Positions 1 through 6,286 of a stretch of DNA of 6,914 nucleotides are shown one piece after another. A model generated the notes under the pieces. The model did not search any database and was not told where the DNA came from. It saw only the letters and a program-made list of their open reading frames with translations. Position 1 is the first letter of the stretch. Each line of letters opens with the position of its first letter. The stretch spans positions 1 through 6,914 of the forward strand of contig JAHFKM010000045.1 of NCBI GenBank assembly GCA_023245385.1. The letters are read 5' to 3'. The translations under genes and the position numbers were made by a program. Origin of the DNA: an archaeon (GTDB lineage: Archaea > Nanobdellota > Nanobdellia > SCGC-AAA011-G17 > GW2011-AR18).

Positions 1-982
1 TCATAAACAAAAATGTAAGATCCAAAAAACGATTTTTCTTTTCATACTTTACATAATTATACACTCCAATACCTGCAAAAACATTCACCACCATCACAGG
101 TAGATTTTCAAAAAACACTATCCCTATTGTTTTTACAAGCTCCCAAATACCCCCTTTTAACGATAAAAAAATTATTGTAAAAGGCTTCAAAGAAAAAAAA
201 ATTCCAACCAACTTGTACATTATTTCACCCAAAGAAGAACCAAGCCCCCACCCATACTCAGTCCCAAACCAACCAAAGGTATCAAAAAAAGGATACAAAT
301 AAAACCAGGATAACGCTATCCCAAGAACAAAAATTACTAGGTGAAAGAAAATATTCTCTTTTAATTTTTCTTTTTTTACACTCAAAAAAAATGAACAAAC
401 TACCAAACATCCAGCAGCAACAGTCACAAAAGGATGCGCAAGAATAATCACCGCTAACAACATACTCGCTCCCACCGCTGACTTCATATTTACTTCTCTA
501 GAAGTAAGATAATCTAATAAAAGTATCAATAAAGAAAGAGCCAAAGCCTGCGCCCACATCCCAGCCAAAAATACTTTAATAAAATCTCTCAAAAAAAGTA
601 AAACCACAGCAACAAACAAAGCAGCAAAAATAGACACACGTTTCCTCAACACATAAAATACACTCCATGACAACGCGATCACAGACAGAAGAATCCCAAG
701 CTTATACGCTAAGAAAATAGGTATTCCTAAAAAATACAAAAACCCAACAAGCCACACACCCAGCTGATAGGAATACATCTGCGTCGGATTCCCCACAAAC
801 TCATACGGATACCACCCATTAATCCAATGATACTTCGGAATCAAAACATCCACAAGATACTTCACCTCAACCATATGCACAGGACTGTCAGACTTCACCA
901 AAAAACCAGGATTCAAAAAAATGTCTACATACACCAAGATCGCAACAAGAACAATTACAAGATACGGTAAAAACTTTTTCAT
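1..982 (-). CDS. Polytopic membrane protein, GT-C / PTPS-related type, partial (C-terminus beyond left edge)
   Basis: This frame is open for 327 codons from an ATG at 982 to the window edge, so the C-terminus is missing. Residues 1-22 form a hydrophobic first membrane segment. A long outside loop follows, with D32, P34 and H36 and then aromatic, glycine-rich stretches (W53, G56, W57, G64, P66). At least six further hydrophobic segments lie between residues 75 and 310. A 'LAHPF' motif around H183-P184 sits in a membrane segment. A first long loop with D-x-P-x-H plus an intramembrane HP motif resembles the membrane family named '6-pyruvoyl-tetrahydropterin synthase-related', thought to have a GT-C glycosyltransferase fold. 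GT-C enzymes use polyprenyl-phosphate sugars on the outer face, which suits this glycan locus. It is divergent from the radical SAM gene. The coding strand is T/G-rich, unlike the plus-strand genes. The membrane call is secure; the GT-C assignment is motif-based inference. Confidence 0.75.
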   Translation of the reverse strand, partial: MKKFLPYLVIVLVAILVYVDIFLNPGFLVKSDSPVHMVEVKYLVDVLIPKYHWINGWYPYEFVGNPTQMYSYQLGVWLVGFLYFLGIPIFLAYKLGILLSVIALSWSVFYVLRKRVSIFAALFVAVVLLFLRDFIKVFLAGMWAQALALSLLILLLDYLTSREVNMKSAVGASMLLAVIILAHPFVTVAAGCLVVCSFFLSVKKEKLKENIFFHLVIFVLGIALSWFYLYPFFDTFGWFGTEYGWGLGSSLGEIMYKLVGIFFSLKPFTIIFLSLKGGIWELVKTIGIVFFENLPVMVVNVFAGIGVYNYVKYEKKNRFLDLTFLFM

Positions 983-1003
983 TCAACAACACAAAGAAGA
1001 AAG

Positions 1004-1016
1004 TTTTAAAAATATA
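1004..1016 (-). promoter_or_regulatory. TATA element for the GT-C-like gene
   Basis: Read on the minus strand this is TATATTTTTAAAA, preceded by a purine-rich TAAAGAG that could serve as the TFB recognition element. Its centre is about 28 bases upstream of the ATG at 982, which predicts a transcript starting at or within a few bases of the start codon. No Shine-Dalgarno sequence lies before that ATG, in agreement with leaderless initiation. Confidence 0.55.
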
Positions 1017-1126
1017 CTCTTTAGCTTAACCTGTTTCTAAGAGTGAAATATACCCTACCAATCATTTTTTACGTATCTTTCTCTTTCTTAGATTAGCAAT
1101 CGAGCATCAACAATTTTACTCAGAAA

Positions 1127-1138
1127 CTTATTTAAATC
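1127..1138 (+). promoter_or_regulatory. TATA element for the radical SAM gene
   Basis: CTTATTTAAATC, preceded by purine-rich CAGAAA, is centred about 26 bases upstream of the ATG at 1158. The pyrimidine-rich stretch between them contains no ribosome binding site, so a leaderless transcript is expected. The TATA element of the divergent minus-strand gene lies more than 110 bases away, so this pair has two separate promoters, unlike the pair around 3660. Confidence 0.65.
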
Positions 1139-1157
1139 CACAACCCTTTCTCATCCT

Positions 1158-2291
1158 ATGATCACAGCAACAGAACTTGTCCCAAAAATAGCAGCCTACA
1201 AACTCGCAAAAAGAGGACTCATCAAAACACCAAGACCAGTCACACTTACTTACTCCATCACTACCGCCTGCCAATCCCTCTGCAAAAGCTGTAACATCGG
1301 ACTTGTCTACCAAAAAAACCCAACACTCGCCAAAGACGACCTCACCCTCGAAGAAGTAGAAAAAATCTTCAAATCCCTCGGCCACGTCTACTTCTTCAAC
1401 ATCTCAGGAGGAGAACCTTTTCTTCGACAAGACATCCACGAAATTGTCAGACTCGCCTGCCGCTACTTATCCCCAAAAGTAATTCACACACCAACAAACG
1501 CGCTCATGCCCCAACTCATAGAAAAAAGAACAAGACAAATCTTAGAAATCATGAAAGCAGAAGGATATGGAACTATTCCCTTTACTATCAAACCCTCCTA
1601 TGACGGCGTCGGACACAGACACGATGAACTTCGCGGGGTAAAAGGAAACTTCGAAAAACTCATGGATACACTCAACAGATTATTCGCTCTAAGAAAAGAA
1701 TATCCCAACCTTAAAGTAGGATTAGGAACCGTCATCTCAAAAATGAACCTCAAAGACATTCCAGACGTCGTCGCATTCGCATCCACACTTCCTCTGGATA
1801 GTTATATCAGCGAAGTCGCGGAACAACGCTTTGAAATGTTCAACACAACCGATACTATCACACCAAGTTCAGAAGAATACGCACAAGCAATAGAACACTT
1901 CAAAAAATACTCAGAAGCACACCTCTCCACCTCACAAGACGTCTCCAAAGCAATGTTCGCATTCAGACTTATTTATTATGAACTCACTACTAAAACACTC
2001 GCAGAAAAAACACAAATAATACCCTGCTACGGAGGAATCTCAAACGTTCATATCAACGCCAAAGGAGAAGTCTGGCCTTGTTGTGTTTTAGGATATTCCA
2101 AACCTCTCGGAAACTTAAGAAAAGTACATTATAACTTTGACGAACTCTGGCACTCACCACAAGCACGAGACGTAAGAAAATACATCCATGAAAAAAAATG
2201 CGCATGCCCACTCGCAAACCAAATGTACTCTAACATTTTACTCGATCCTGTGTCTATGACAAAAGTAGCAGCAAAAATATTCTTCAAATGA
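1158..2291 (+). CDS. Radical SAM enzyme with SPASM/twitch-like C-terminal domain
   Basis: The protein has 377 residues and is soluble. The radical SAM domain has the CX3CX2C motif at C38, C42 and C45, which binds the [4Fe-4S] cluster that cleaves S-adenosylmethionine. A GGEP motif at 84-87 is the SAM amino-group contact. The C-terminal part looks like a SPASM/twitch auxiliary-cluster domain: C290, then an N-x-x-G-x-V-x-P-C-C stretch ending at C308-C309, the G-N-L and D-E-L-W signature near 318-331, and C348-x-C350 before an N-I-L-x-D-P motif at 359-364. This is fewer cysteines than a full SPASM domain has. SPASM enzymes modify peptides, proteins, sugars or other small molecules. Beside glycosyltransferases, sugar or lipid modification is plausible but unproven. 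No precursor-peptide gene is visible nearby. The start is supported by the TATA element 26 bases upstream. The last 54 bases overlap the convergent HTH gene. Confidence 0.93.
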   Translation: MITATELVPKIAAYKLAKRGLIKTPRPVTLTYSITTACQSLCKSCNIGLVYQKNPTLAKDDLTLEEVEKIFKSLGHVYFFNISGGEPFLRQDIHEIVRLACRYLSPKVIHTPTNALMPQLIEKRTRQILEIMKAEGYGTIPFTIKPSYDGVGHRHDELRGVKGNFEKLMDTLNRLFALRKEYPNLKVGLGTVISKMNLKDIPDVVAFASTLPLDSYISEVAEQRFEMFNTTDTITPSSEEYAQAIEHFKKYSEAHLSTSQDVSKAMFAFRLIYYELTTKTLAEKTQIIPCYGGISNVHINAKGEVWPCCVLGYSKPLGNLRKVHYNFDELWHSPQARDVRKYIHEKKCACPLANQMYSNILLDPVSMTKVAAKIFFK

Positions 2292-2471
2292 CTTTGTTTC
2301 TCTACTCCCAATCAAATAACCATAATCAGCCAAGTACCGACCAACAGAAAAACTAACTAGAACAGTTCCTTTACTTAACCCTGTTTGTTCACTTATTTCT
2401 TTCGTTGACAACCCTTCTTGATCTAGCTTTAAAATTAACACTCTTGTTTCATCTGAAATAGCTTTAGACAT
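2238..2471 (-). CDS. Small helix-turn-helix protein, possibly a truncated regulator
   Basis: A 77-residue frame whose N-terminal half reads as a helix-turn-helix of the homeodomain-like/resolvase type: a first helix at about residues 6-19, then G20-L-S-T-K-E-I-S-E-Q-T-G-L-S-K-G-T-V at 20-37, with the turn at T30-G31-L32 and the recognition helix after it. Residues 45-54 could begin a further helix. The tail from about residue 60 is Cys/His-rich but is antisense to the radical SAM 3' end, so it may be little constrained. A TATA element sits 27 bases upstream of this ATG, at the leaderless spacing seen for the larger genes, which argues for a real gene. It may be a regulator of the locus, or the remnant of a longer DNA-binding protein or transposase whose remainder is lost. 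The HTH reading is good; whether the full frame is expressed is uncertain. Confidence 0.55.
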   Translation of the reverse strand: MSKAISDETRVLILKLDQEGLSTKEISEQTGLSKGTVLVSFSVGRYLADYGYLIGSRETKSFEEYFCCYFCHRHRIE

Positions 2472-2493
2472 AACAAAAAGAAGAAAATAAAAA

Positions 2494-2504
2494 CTTATAA
2501 AAAG
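2494..2504 (-). promoter_or_regulatory. TATA element for the small HTH gene
   Basis: Read on the minus strand this is CTTTTTATAAG. Its core TTTATA is centred about 27 bases upstream of the ATG at 2471. No Shine-Dalgarno sequence precedes that start. The spacing matches the predicted leaderless promoters elsewhere in the window and is the main evidence that the small HTH gene is transcribed. Confidence 0.5.
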
Positions 2505-2522
2505 ATTAAACTCTATAAAAAG
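2496..2522. repeat. Tandem TATAAAAAG direct repeat, 18-base period
   Basis: The nine bases TATAAAAAG occur at 2496-2504 and again at 2514-2522. Read on the minus strand, each copy ends in a TATA-like core. The nearer copy is correctly spaced for leaderless initiation of the HTH gene. The farther copy would give a leader of about 20 bases, or could serve as part of the upstream gene's T-rich terminator. In such A/T-rich sequence a chance repeat is possible. Confidence 0.4.
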
Positions 2523-2531
2523 TTAAAAAAA
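2517..2531 (-). terminator. Oligo-T terminator after the minus-strand GT4 gene
   Basis: Eleven bases past the stop codon of the GT4 gene the minus strand reads T7 (2531-2525), then AAC, then T5 (2521-2517). There is no GC-rich hairpin, and archaeal RNA polymerase terminates at oligo-T tracts without one. The T5 tract overlaps the distal TATA-like copy upstream of the HTH gene, so termination of one gene and initiation of the next may share bases. Confidence 0.45.
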
Positions 2532-2542
2532 TATGCACCACT

Positions 2543-3631
2543 TCAAGTAAGCAAAATCTCACTATATCTCTCCCAAGAAAACCTTTCCTTTTCCTTCTTC
2601 ACATTCTCCTCAAACACCCCTTTCTTCTTTTCTTCATAAAACCTTATCACTGCCTTCGCAAGATCACCACTCTTTTCAGGAGCAACAAGAAAACCAGTTT
2701 TCCCCTCTTCAACCGCCTCCTCAAACCCACCAACCCTTGTACTAATCACAGACTTATCAAAAAAATACGCAGTCTGAATCACCGCAGACTGTGTCCCAGA
2801 AATATAAGGCAAGACAACAACATCAGCAACCTTAAAATACCAATGCATTTCTTCATCAGCAACATACTCAGCAACTATTTTCACATGATCATTTATTTCT
2901 AGCTTCTCTATTTTTTCAAAATACTCTTTTTTATCCTCCCAAAATTCTCCAACAATTAACAAATCAAGATCAAGCTCTTTCAAAATTAATGGCATCGCAT
3001 CAAGAAGATACATCAACCCTTTGTATGGTCTCACGAACCCGAAAAACAAGATCACACTTTTCCTTAACTCCAAGGAAGACAAAGCTTTAGGTTTTTCTTT
3101 TCCAAACGGCGCAGGAAAAATCGGAAGAAACGCCTTCTTTATCTTAAGATTCCTATTCAACACCTGCAAATTTCTCTCATCCTCATAAGAATGAACAATC
3201 GCACAATCAACATTCCTAAAAAAAAACTTCGCTAAAGGAATATCCAACGGTGTTTTCTCATGCGGAAGCACATTATGACAAATTGCAACAAGTTTCGCTT
3301 TCGTCATCCCCTTTATTATCTTTACTAATGTCGTGTAGACAGGACTGGACAAAGGGGTTAACCAAGTAAAAATAATCAGCTCAGTTCCAAATTCCTTCAT
3401 CATCTTTCCCGCCTCATACCAAGAAACAGGATTCGCATAATGCAAGACAAAACTCCCAAGAGGATTCTCAGGATTTTCAGGCTGATTCTTTACAACAAGC
3501 TTCGGATACATCCTTTTCCAACTTATTACCTGCACCTCATGATCTTTCTTTAACTTTTCCGCCAAGACCTGATTGAACTGAGAAATCCCTCCTTTATACG
3601 GAGGTAACGCACCAATAATCGTAATTTTCAT
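2543..3631 (-). CDS. GT4-type glycosyltransferase
   Basis: A 362-residue GT-B-fold glycosyltransferase, probably cytoplasmic and acting at the inner membrane face on a lipid-linked acceptor. The N-domain opens with a beta strand and a P-P-x-x-G-G-I-S loop at 10-17, typical of GT4 enzymes. A C-H-N motif lies at 118-120. The C-domain begins at about 192 with F-F-G-F-V-R-P-Y-K-G, where R201 and K204 would contact the donor diphosphate, followed by L-I-V-G-E at 225-229. The nucleotide-binding region at 275-305 ends in G-G-F-E-E. The two glutamates of the classic EX7E motif are missing: they align with S278 and Q286 in S-G-T-Q-S-A-V-I-Q-T-A-Y. This is probably a subfamily trait, since the rest of the domain is intact. 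The C-terminus is Lys/Glu-rich. It diverges from gmd across 53 bases and shares a TATA element with it. Sugar donor and acceptor cannot be told. Confidence 0.92.
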   Translation of the reverse strand: MKITIIGALPPYKGGISQFNQVLAEKLKKDHEVQVISWKRMYPKLVVKNQPENPENPLGSFVLHYANPVSWYEAGKMMKEFGTELIIFTWLTPLSSPVYTTLVKIIKGMTKAKLVAICHNVLPHEKTPLDIPLAKFFFRNVDCAIVHSYEDERNLQVLNRNLKIKKAFLPIFPAPFGKEKPKALSSLELRKSVILFFGFVRPYKGLMYLLDAMPLILKELDLDLLIVGEFWEDKKEYFEKIEKLEINDHVKIVAEYVADEEMHWYFKVADVVVLPYISGTQSAVIQTAYFFDKSVISTRVGGFEEAVEEGKTGFLVAPEKSGDLAKAVIRFYEEKKKGVFEENVKKEKERFSWERYSEILLT

Positions 3632-3654
3632 CTCTCTTTTTTATTAAAGAAAAT

Positions 3655-3664
3655 CTTATATACC
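3655..3664. promoter_or_regulatory. Shared symmetric TATA element, GT4 / gmd divergent pair
   Basis: CTTATATACC contains the perfect palindrome TATATA at 3657-3662. Its centre is about 26 bases upstream of the gmd ATG at 3685 and about 28 bases upstream of the GT4 ATG at 3631. Both flanks are compatible with a TFB recognition element: AAGAAAATC on the gmd side, and GGTAGG (minus strand) on the GT4 side. No second well-placed TATA element exists in the 53-base gap; the T/A-rich stretch near 3645 is only about 14 bases from the GT4 start. Confidence 0.7.
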
Positions 3665-3684
3665 TACCGCAAATTTCCCACTTT

Positions 3685-4707
3685 ATGAAAAACGCTTTGA
3701 TAACCGGCGTTACCGGACAAGACGGATCCTACCTCGCAGAATTTCTCCTCAGTAAAGGATATAATGTCTATGGTATGGTCAGAAGATCAAGCACAGAAAC
3801 ATTCGAACGCATCGGACATATTCAAAACAACATCACTATTGTTCAAGGAGATCTTACCGATCAGTCCTCACTTGATGAAGCCATCAAAGAAACACAAGCA
3901 GACGAAGTCTACAACCTCGCGGCACAATCCTTCGTCGCAACATCCTGGAACCAACCAGTCTTAACATCAGACGTTACAGGAACAGGAGTCACAAAAATCC
4001 TTGAAGCAATCAGAAAACACAAACCAAACGTGAAATTCTACCAAGCTTCCTCCTCAGAAATGTTCGGTAAAATCCTCGAAACACCACAAAACGAAAAAAC
4101 AATCTTTTACCCACGCAGCCCCTACGGCGTTGCTAAAGTCTACGGACACTACATCACTAAAAATTATCGTGAAAGCTACAATATCTTCGCATGCTCAGGA
4201 ATCCTCTTCAATCATGAGAGCCCCCGCAGAGGATATGAATTCGTCACAAGAAAAATCACCCACGCAGTAGCAAAAATTCATCACGGAAGCACAACACCTC
4301 TTCATCTTGGAAACCTCACCACAAAACGAGACTGGGGATACGCAGCAGACTACGTCCAAGCAATGTGGCTCATGCTCCAACAAAAAGAACCAGACGACTA
4401 TGTTATTTCCACAGGACAAGCCCACTCAATCAAAGAATTTGTAGAAGAAGCATTCAAGGTTGTCGATATCACTTTACATTGGGAAGGAACAGGACTCGAA
4501 GAAAAAGGAATAGATTCCCATACTGGAAAAACAGTTGTCGTCGTTGATCAAAAATATTTCAGACCAGCAGACGTTGATCACCTTGTCGGAGATTCTTCCA
4601 AAGCAACACGCATCCTCGGATGGAAACCAACACTTAACTTCAAACAACTCGTATCACTCATGGTACAATCAGACCTAGAACTTGTCAAGAACAACAAGCT
4701 ATATTAA
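3685..4707 (+). CDS. gmd: GDP-mannose 4,6-dehydratase
   Basis: A 340-residue extended short-chain dehydrogenase, a normal length for the family. It converts GDP-D-mannose to GDP-4-keto-6-deoxy-D-mannose, the branch point to GDP-fucose, GDP-rhamnose, GDP-6-deoxytalose and GDP-perosamine. Diagnostic features are the NADP-binding G-x-x-G-x-x-G at G8/G11/G14 (G-V-T-G-Q-D-G), R33-R34-S35-S36 for the NADP 2'-phosphate, A-S-S-S-E-M-F-G at 121-128 carrying the active-site Ser/Thr and E125, the catalytic Y147-x3-K151, N-H-E-S-P-R-R-G at 176-183, the R-D-W-G-Y-A segment near 215-220 and the C-terminal R-P-A-D-V-D segment at 293-298. The enzyme is cytoplasmic. The next gene, 26 bases on, is a flippase, so the sugar is probably destined for a surface glycan. 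The reductase, epimerase or transaminase that finishes the sugar is not in this window. The start is set by the TATA element 26 bases upstream; there is no Shine-Dalgarno. Confidence 0.96.
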   Translation: MKNALITGVTGQDGSYLAEFLLSKGYNVYGMVRRSSTETFERIGHIQNNITIVQGDLTDQSSLDEAIKETQADEVYNLAAQSFVATSWNQPVLTSDVTGTGVTKILEAIRKHKPNVKFYQASSSEMFGKILETPQNEKTIFYPRSPYGVAKVYGHYITKNYRESYNIFACSGILFNHESPRRGYEFVTRKITHAVAKIHHGSTTPLHLGNLTTKRDWGYAADYVQAMWLMLQQKEPDDYVISTGQAHSIKEFVEEAFKVVDITLHWEGTGLEEKGIDSHTGKTVVVVDQKYFRPADVDHLVGDSSKATRILGWKPTLNFKQLVSLMVQSDLELVKNNKLY

Positions 4708-4709
4708 AC
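4699..4709 (+). promoter_or_regulatory. TATA-like element over the gmd stop codon, driving the flippase
   Basis: CTATATTAAAC covers the last two codons and the TAA stop of gmd (4705-4707). Its core is centred about 30 bases upstream of the flippase ATG at 4734, predicting a leader of zero to five bases. The gap has a nine-base A run but no Shine-Dalgarno sequence, so a separate leaderless transcript is plausible. Co-transcription with gmd is the alternative. Confidence 0.45.
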
Positions 4710-4733
4710 AGCTTCTCAAAAAAAAACTTTAAT

Positions 4734-6281
4734 ATGAACACAACTGATCAAGCTCTTGAAAAAATCGCACACGGAACAATCCTTGCCTTTGTCGGAATCT
4801 TCATCTCTAAAATTCTAGGATACGCTTACAGACTTATCGCAGCACGCTTCGGACCAGCAGAATACGGACTACTCTCTCTTGGTCTAGCGCTCTTTAATGT
4901 TTTAATGATCATCGCAATGCTCGGATTAAACCAAGGAGTTCTCCGCTACATCTCTTTTTATCGCACTAAAAAAGATTACTCAAACATTAAAGGAACCATC
5001 CTCTCCGCAACAGGAATCACCACATTCTTTTCTTTAATACTTGCAACACTCGTCTTCCTACTCTCAGACTGGATCGCAAACTCATTCTTCCACGAACCAA
5101 GACTCGGACTCGTTTTCAAAATCATCTCATTCGTCATCCCCTTTGACGCGGTCAAAAATATTTTGTTTAATATCATCCGCGCCTTCGAAAATGTCACCTA
5201 CGAAATTTACTCCCGAAACATCGTAGAAACACTCACCAAAGTTTTATTCACCCTCCTCTTCCTTATCTTAGGATACAAACTCCTCGGAGCAACCATCGCC
5301 TTCGACCTCGCACTCCTCATCTCATTTTTTATGGCACTTTTTTATACTTCTAAAGTCTTTCCACAGTTTAACACAACCAAAGCAAGCTACACCCTCAAAA
5401 AACTTCTCACCTACTCACTTCCTCTTGTCATTAACAACCTCACTATTCTTGTTATGCTTTGGACAGACACTCTTCTTATTGGATATTTTAAAACACCAAC
5501 AGACGTCGGCATCTACAACGCAGCAGCACCAACAGCAGCAATGATGTACCTCTTCCCCCAAGCACTCCTCGCACTCTTCTTACCAGTTCTCACAGGACTC
5601 TACGCACAAAATAATCTCAAAGACTTCAACACTGTCTACCGCATCGCAGTCAAATGGATCACCCTCACAAACGCAGCACTTCTTTCTCTCTTCATTCTTC
5701 TCTCTGTCCCCCTCCTCCATCTCTTCTTTGGAGCATCTTACATATCAGGAGCAGCAGTTCTTATCATACTCTCCCTAGGATATTTTATTTACTATATCGC
5801 ACTCATCTCAAACAACATCCTCCTCATCTACGAAAAAACAACAACAATCCTCTACGCATCAAGCGCAGGTTCAATTCTTAATATTCTCTTAAACATTCTT
5901 CTCATCCCTCACTATGGAATCGCTGGAGCAGCACTCGCGACATCCCTCTCTTACCTTGTTGTAAGCATTATCTTTTTTATTATCACCTATAAACTTACTT
6001 CAGTTCGTCTCTTTGACAGCTTCTTCTTTAAAGAACTTTCCGCCGCAACACTCGCAACACTTATCAGCTTCTTCCTCCTACACTCACTTTCACTCTCCCC
6101 TATTTTTACACTTCTCATTATCTCTTCATTCTTCACCCTCACTTATATTTTCTTTATCCTCTTCTTCAGAATCCTCGAAACACACGACCTTGTCATGCTC
6201 AAAGAACTAGAAAAAAGACTTAAAATAAACTTATCATGGTTAGAGACATTCTTAAAAAAATACATCTCCAAAAACGCTTAA
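4734..6281 (+). CDS. Polysaccharide/oligosaccharide flippase (Wzx/MATE-like, MOP superfamily)
   Basis: A 515-residue integral membrane protein with roughly 14 hydrophobic segments, the usual size and layout of MOP-superfamily polysaccharide exporters. The N-terminal part is characteristic: a short amphipathic lead, a first membrane helix at about 13-35, then R-F-G-P-A-E-Y-G-L-L-S-L-G at 38-50, the loop typical of Wzx/RfbX proteins. The middle region (about 225-290) has the polar-in-membrane pattern P-L-V-I-N-N followed by a W-x-D-T-L-L-I-G stretch, also typical. The C-terminal tail is basic and cytoplasmic. Such proteins move undecaprenyl- or dolichyl-linked oligosaccharides to the outer face. 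It sits between gmd and a glycosyltransferase, 26 and 24 bases away, on the same strand. I give no symbol because sequence alone cannot separate wzx-like from archaeal agl-type flippases. Confidence 0.92.
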   Translation: MNTTDQALEKIAHGTILAFVGIFISKILGYAYRLIAARFGPAEYGLLSLGLALFNVLMIIAMLGLNQGVLRYISFYRTKKDYSNIKGTILSATGITTFFSLILATLVFLLSDWIANSFFHEPRLGLVFKIISFVIPFDAVKNILFNIIRAFENVTYEIYSRNIVETLTKVLFTLLFLILGYKLLGATIAFDLALLISFFMALFYTSKVFPQFNTTKASYTLKKLLTYSLPLVINNLTILVMLWTDTLLIGYFKTPTDVGIYNAAAPTAAMMYLFPQALLALFLPVLTGLYAQNNLKDFNTVYRIAVKWITLTNAALLSLFILLSVPLLHLFFGASYISGAAVLIILSLGYFIYYIALISNNILLIYEKTTTILYASSAGSILNILLNILLIPHYGIAGAALATSLSYLVVSIIFFIITYKLTSVRLFDSFFFKELSAATLATLISFFLLHSLSLSPIFTLLIISSFFTLTYIFFILFFRILETHDLVMLKELEKRLKINLSWLETFLKKYISKNA

Positions 6282-6286
6282 ATACT
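6277..6286 (+). promoter_or_regulatory. TATA-like element over the flippase stop codon, driving the downstream GT4 gene
   Basis: CTTAAATACT includes the flippase TAA (6279-6281). Its core is centred about 25 bases upstream of the ATG at 6306, with purine-rich AAAAACG before it as a possible TFB recognition element. The pyrimidine-rich gap after it has no Shine-Dalgarno sequence. Spacing and composition match the predicted leaderless promoters elsewhere in the window. Confidence 0.55.

Noticed and set aside
1045..1054. A second TATA-like element (GAAATATACC) in the divergent 983-1157 region, possibly driving a small RNA
   Set aside because: Predicted start near 1080 leads to no gene or visible structured RNA, and a T6 run at 1064-1069 lies right after it. 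Chance in A/T-rich sequence is likelier.
1036..1092. Inverted repeat TCTAAGA (1036-1042) / TCTTAGA (1086-1092) as a possible operator
   Set aside because: Only seven bases with arms more than 40 bases apart; expected by chance at this composition.
1128..1385. Minus-strand 85-codon open frame antisense to the start of the radical SAM gene
   Set aside because: Low-complexity, Phe/Cys-rich product with no recognisable domain. It is explained by the G-poor plus strand and lies opposite a well-supported gene.
2238..2291. Cys/His-rich C-terminus of the small HTH protein as a zinc-binding site
   Set aside because: These residues are exactly the part encoded opposite the radical SAM C-terminus, so the pattern is probably imposed by the antisense sequence.
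2292..2542. Hidden RiPP precursor peptide gene beside the radical SAM gene
   Set aside because: The only supportable small frame there is the HTH protein; no peptide with a leader, repeated core or Cys-rich core was seen on either strand.
4718..4726. Nine-base A run before the flippase as a slippage or frameshift site
   Set aside because: It is intergenic and the flippase frame begins after it, so no coding consequence follows.
5654..5881. Plus-strand 75-codon open frame inside the flippase gene, and similar ones at 3764-3964, 4365-4547, 5041-5226 and 6013-6210
   Set aside because: Ser/His/Pro-rich translations typical of a shifted frame through C-rich codons; each lies wholly inside a strongly supported gene and has no domain.
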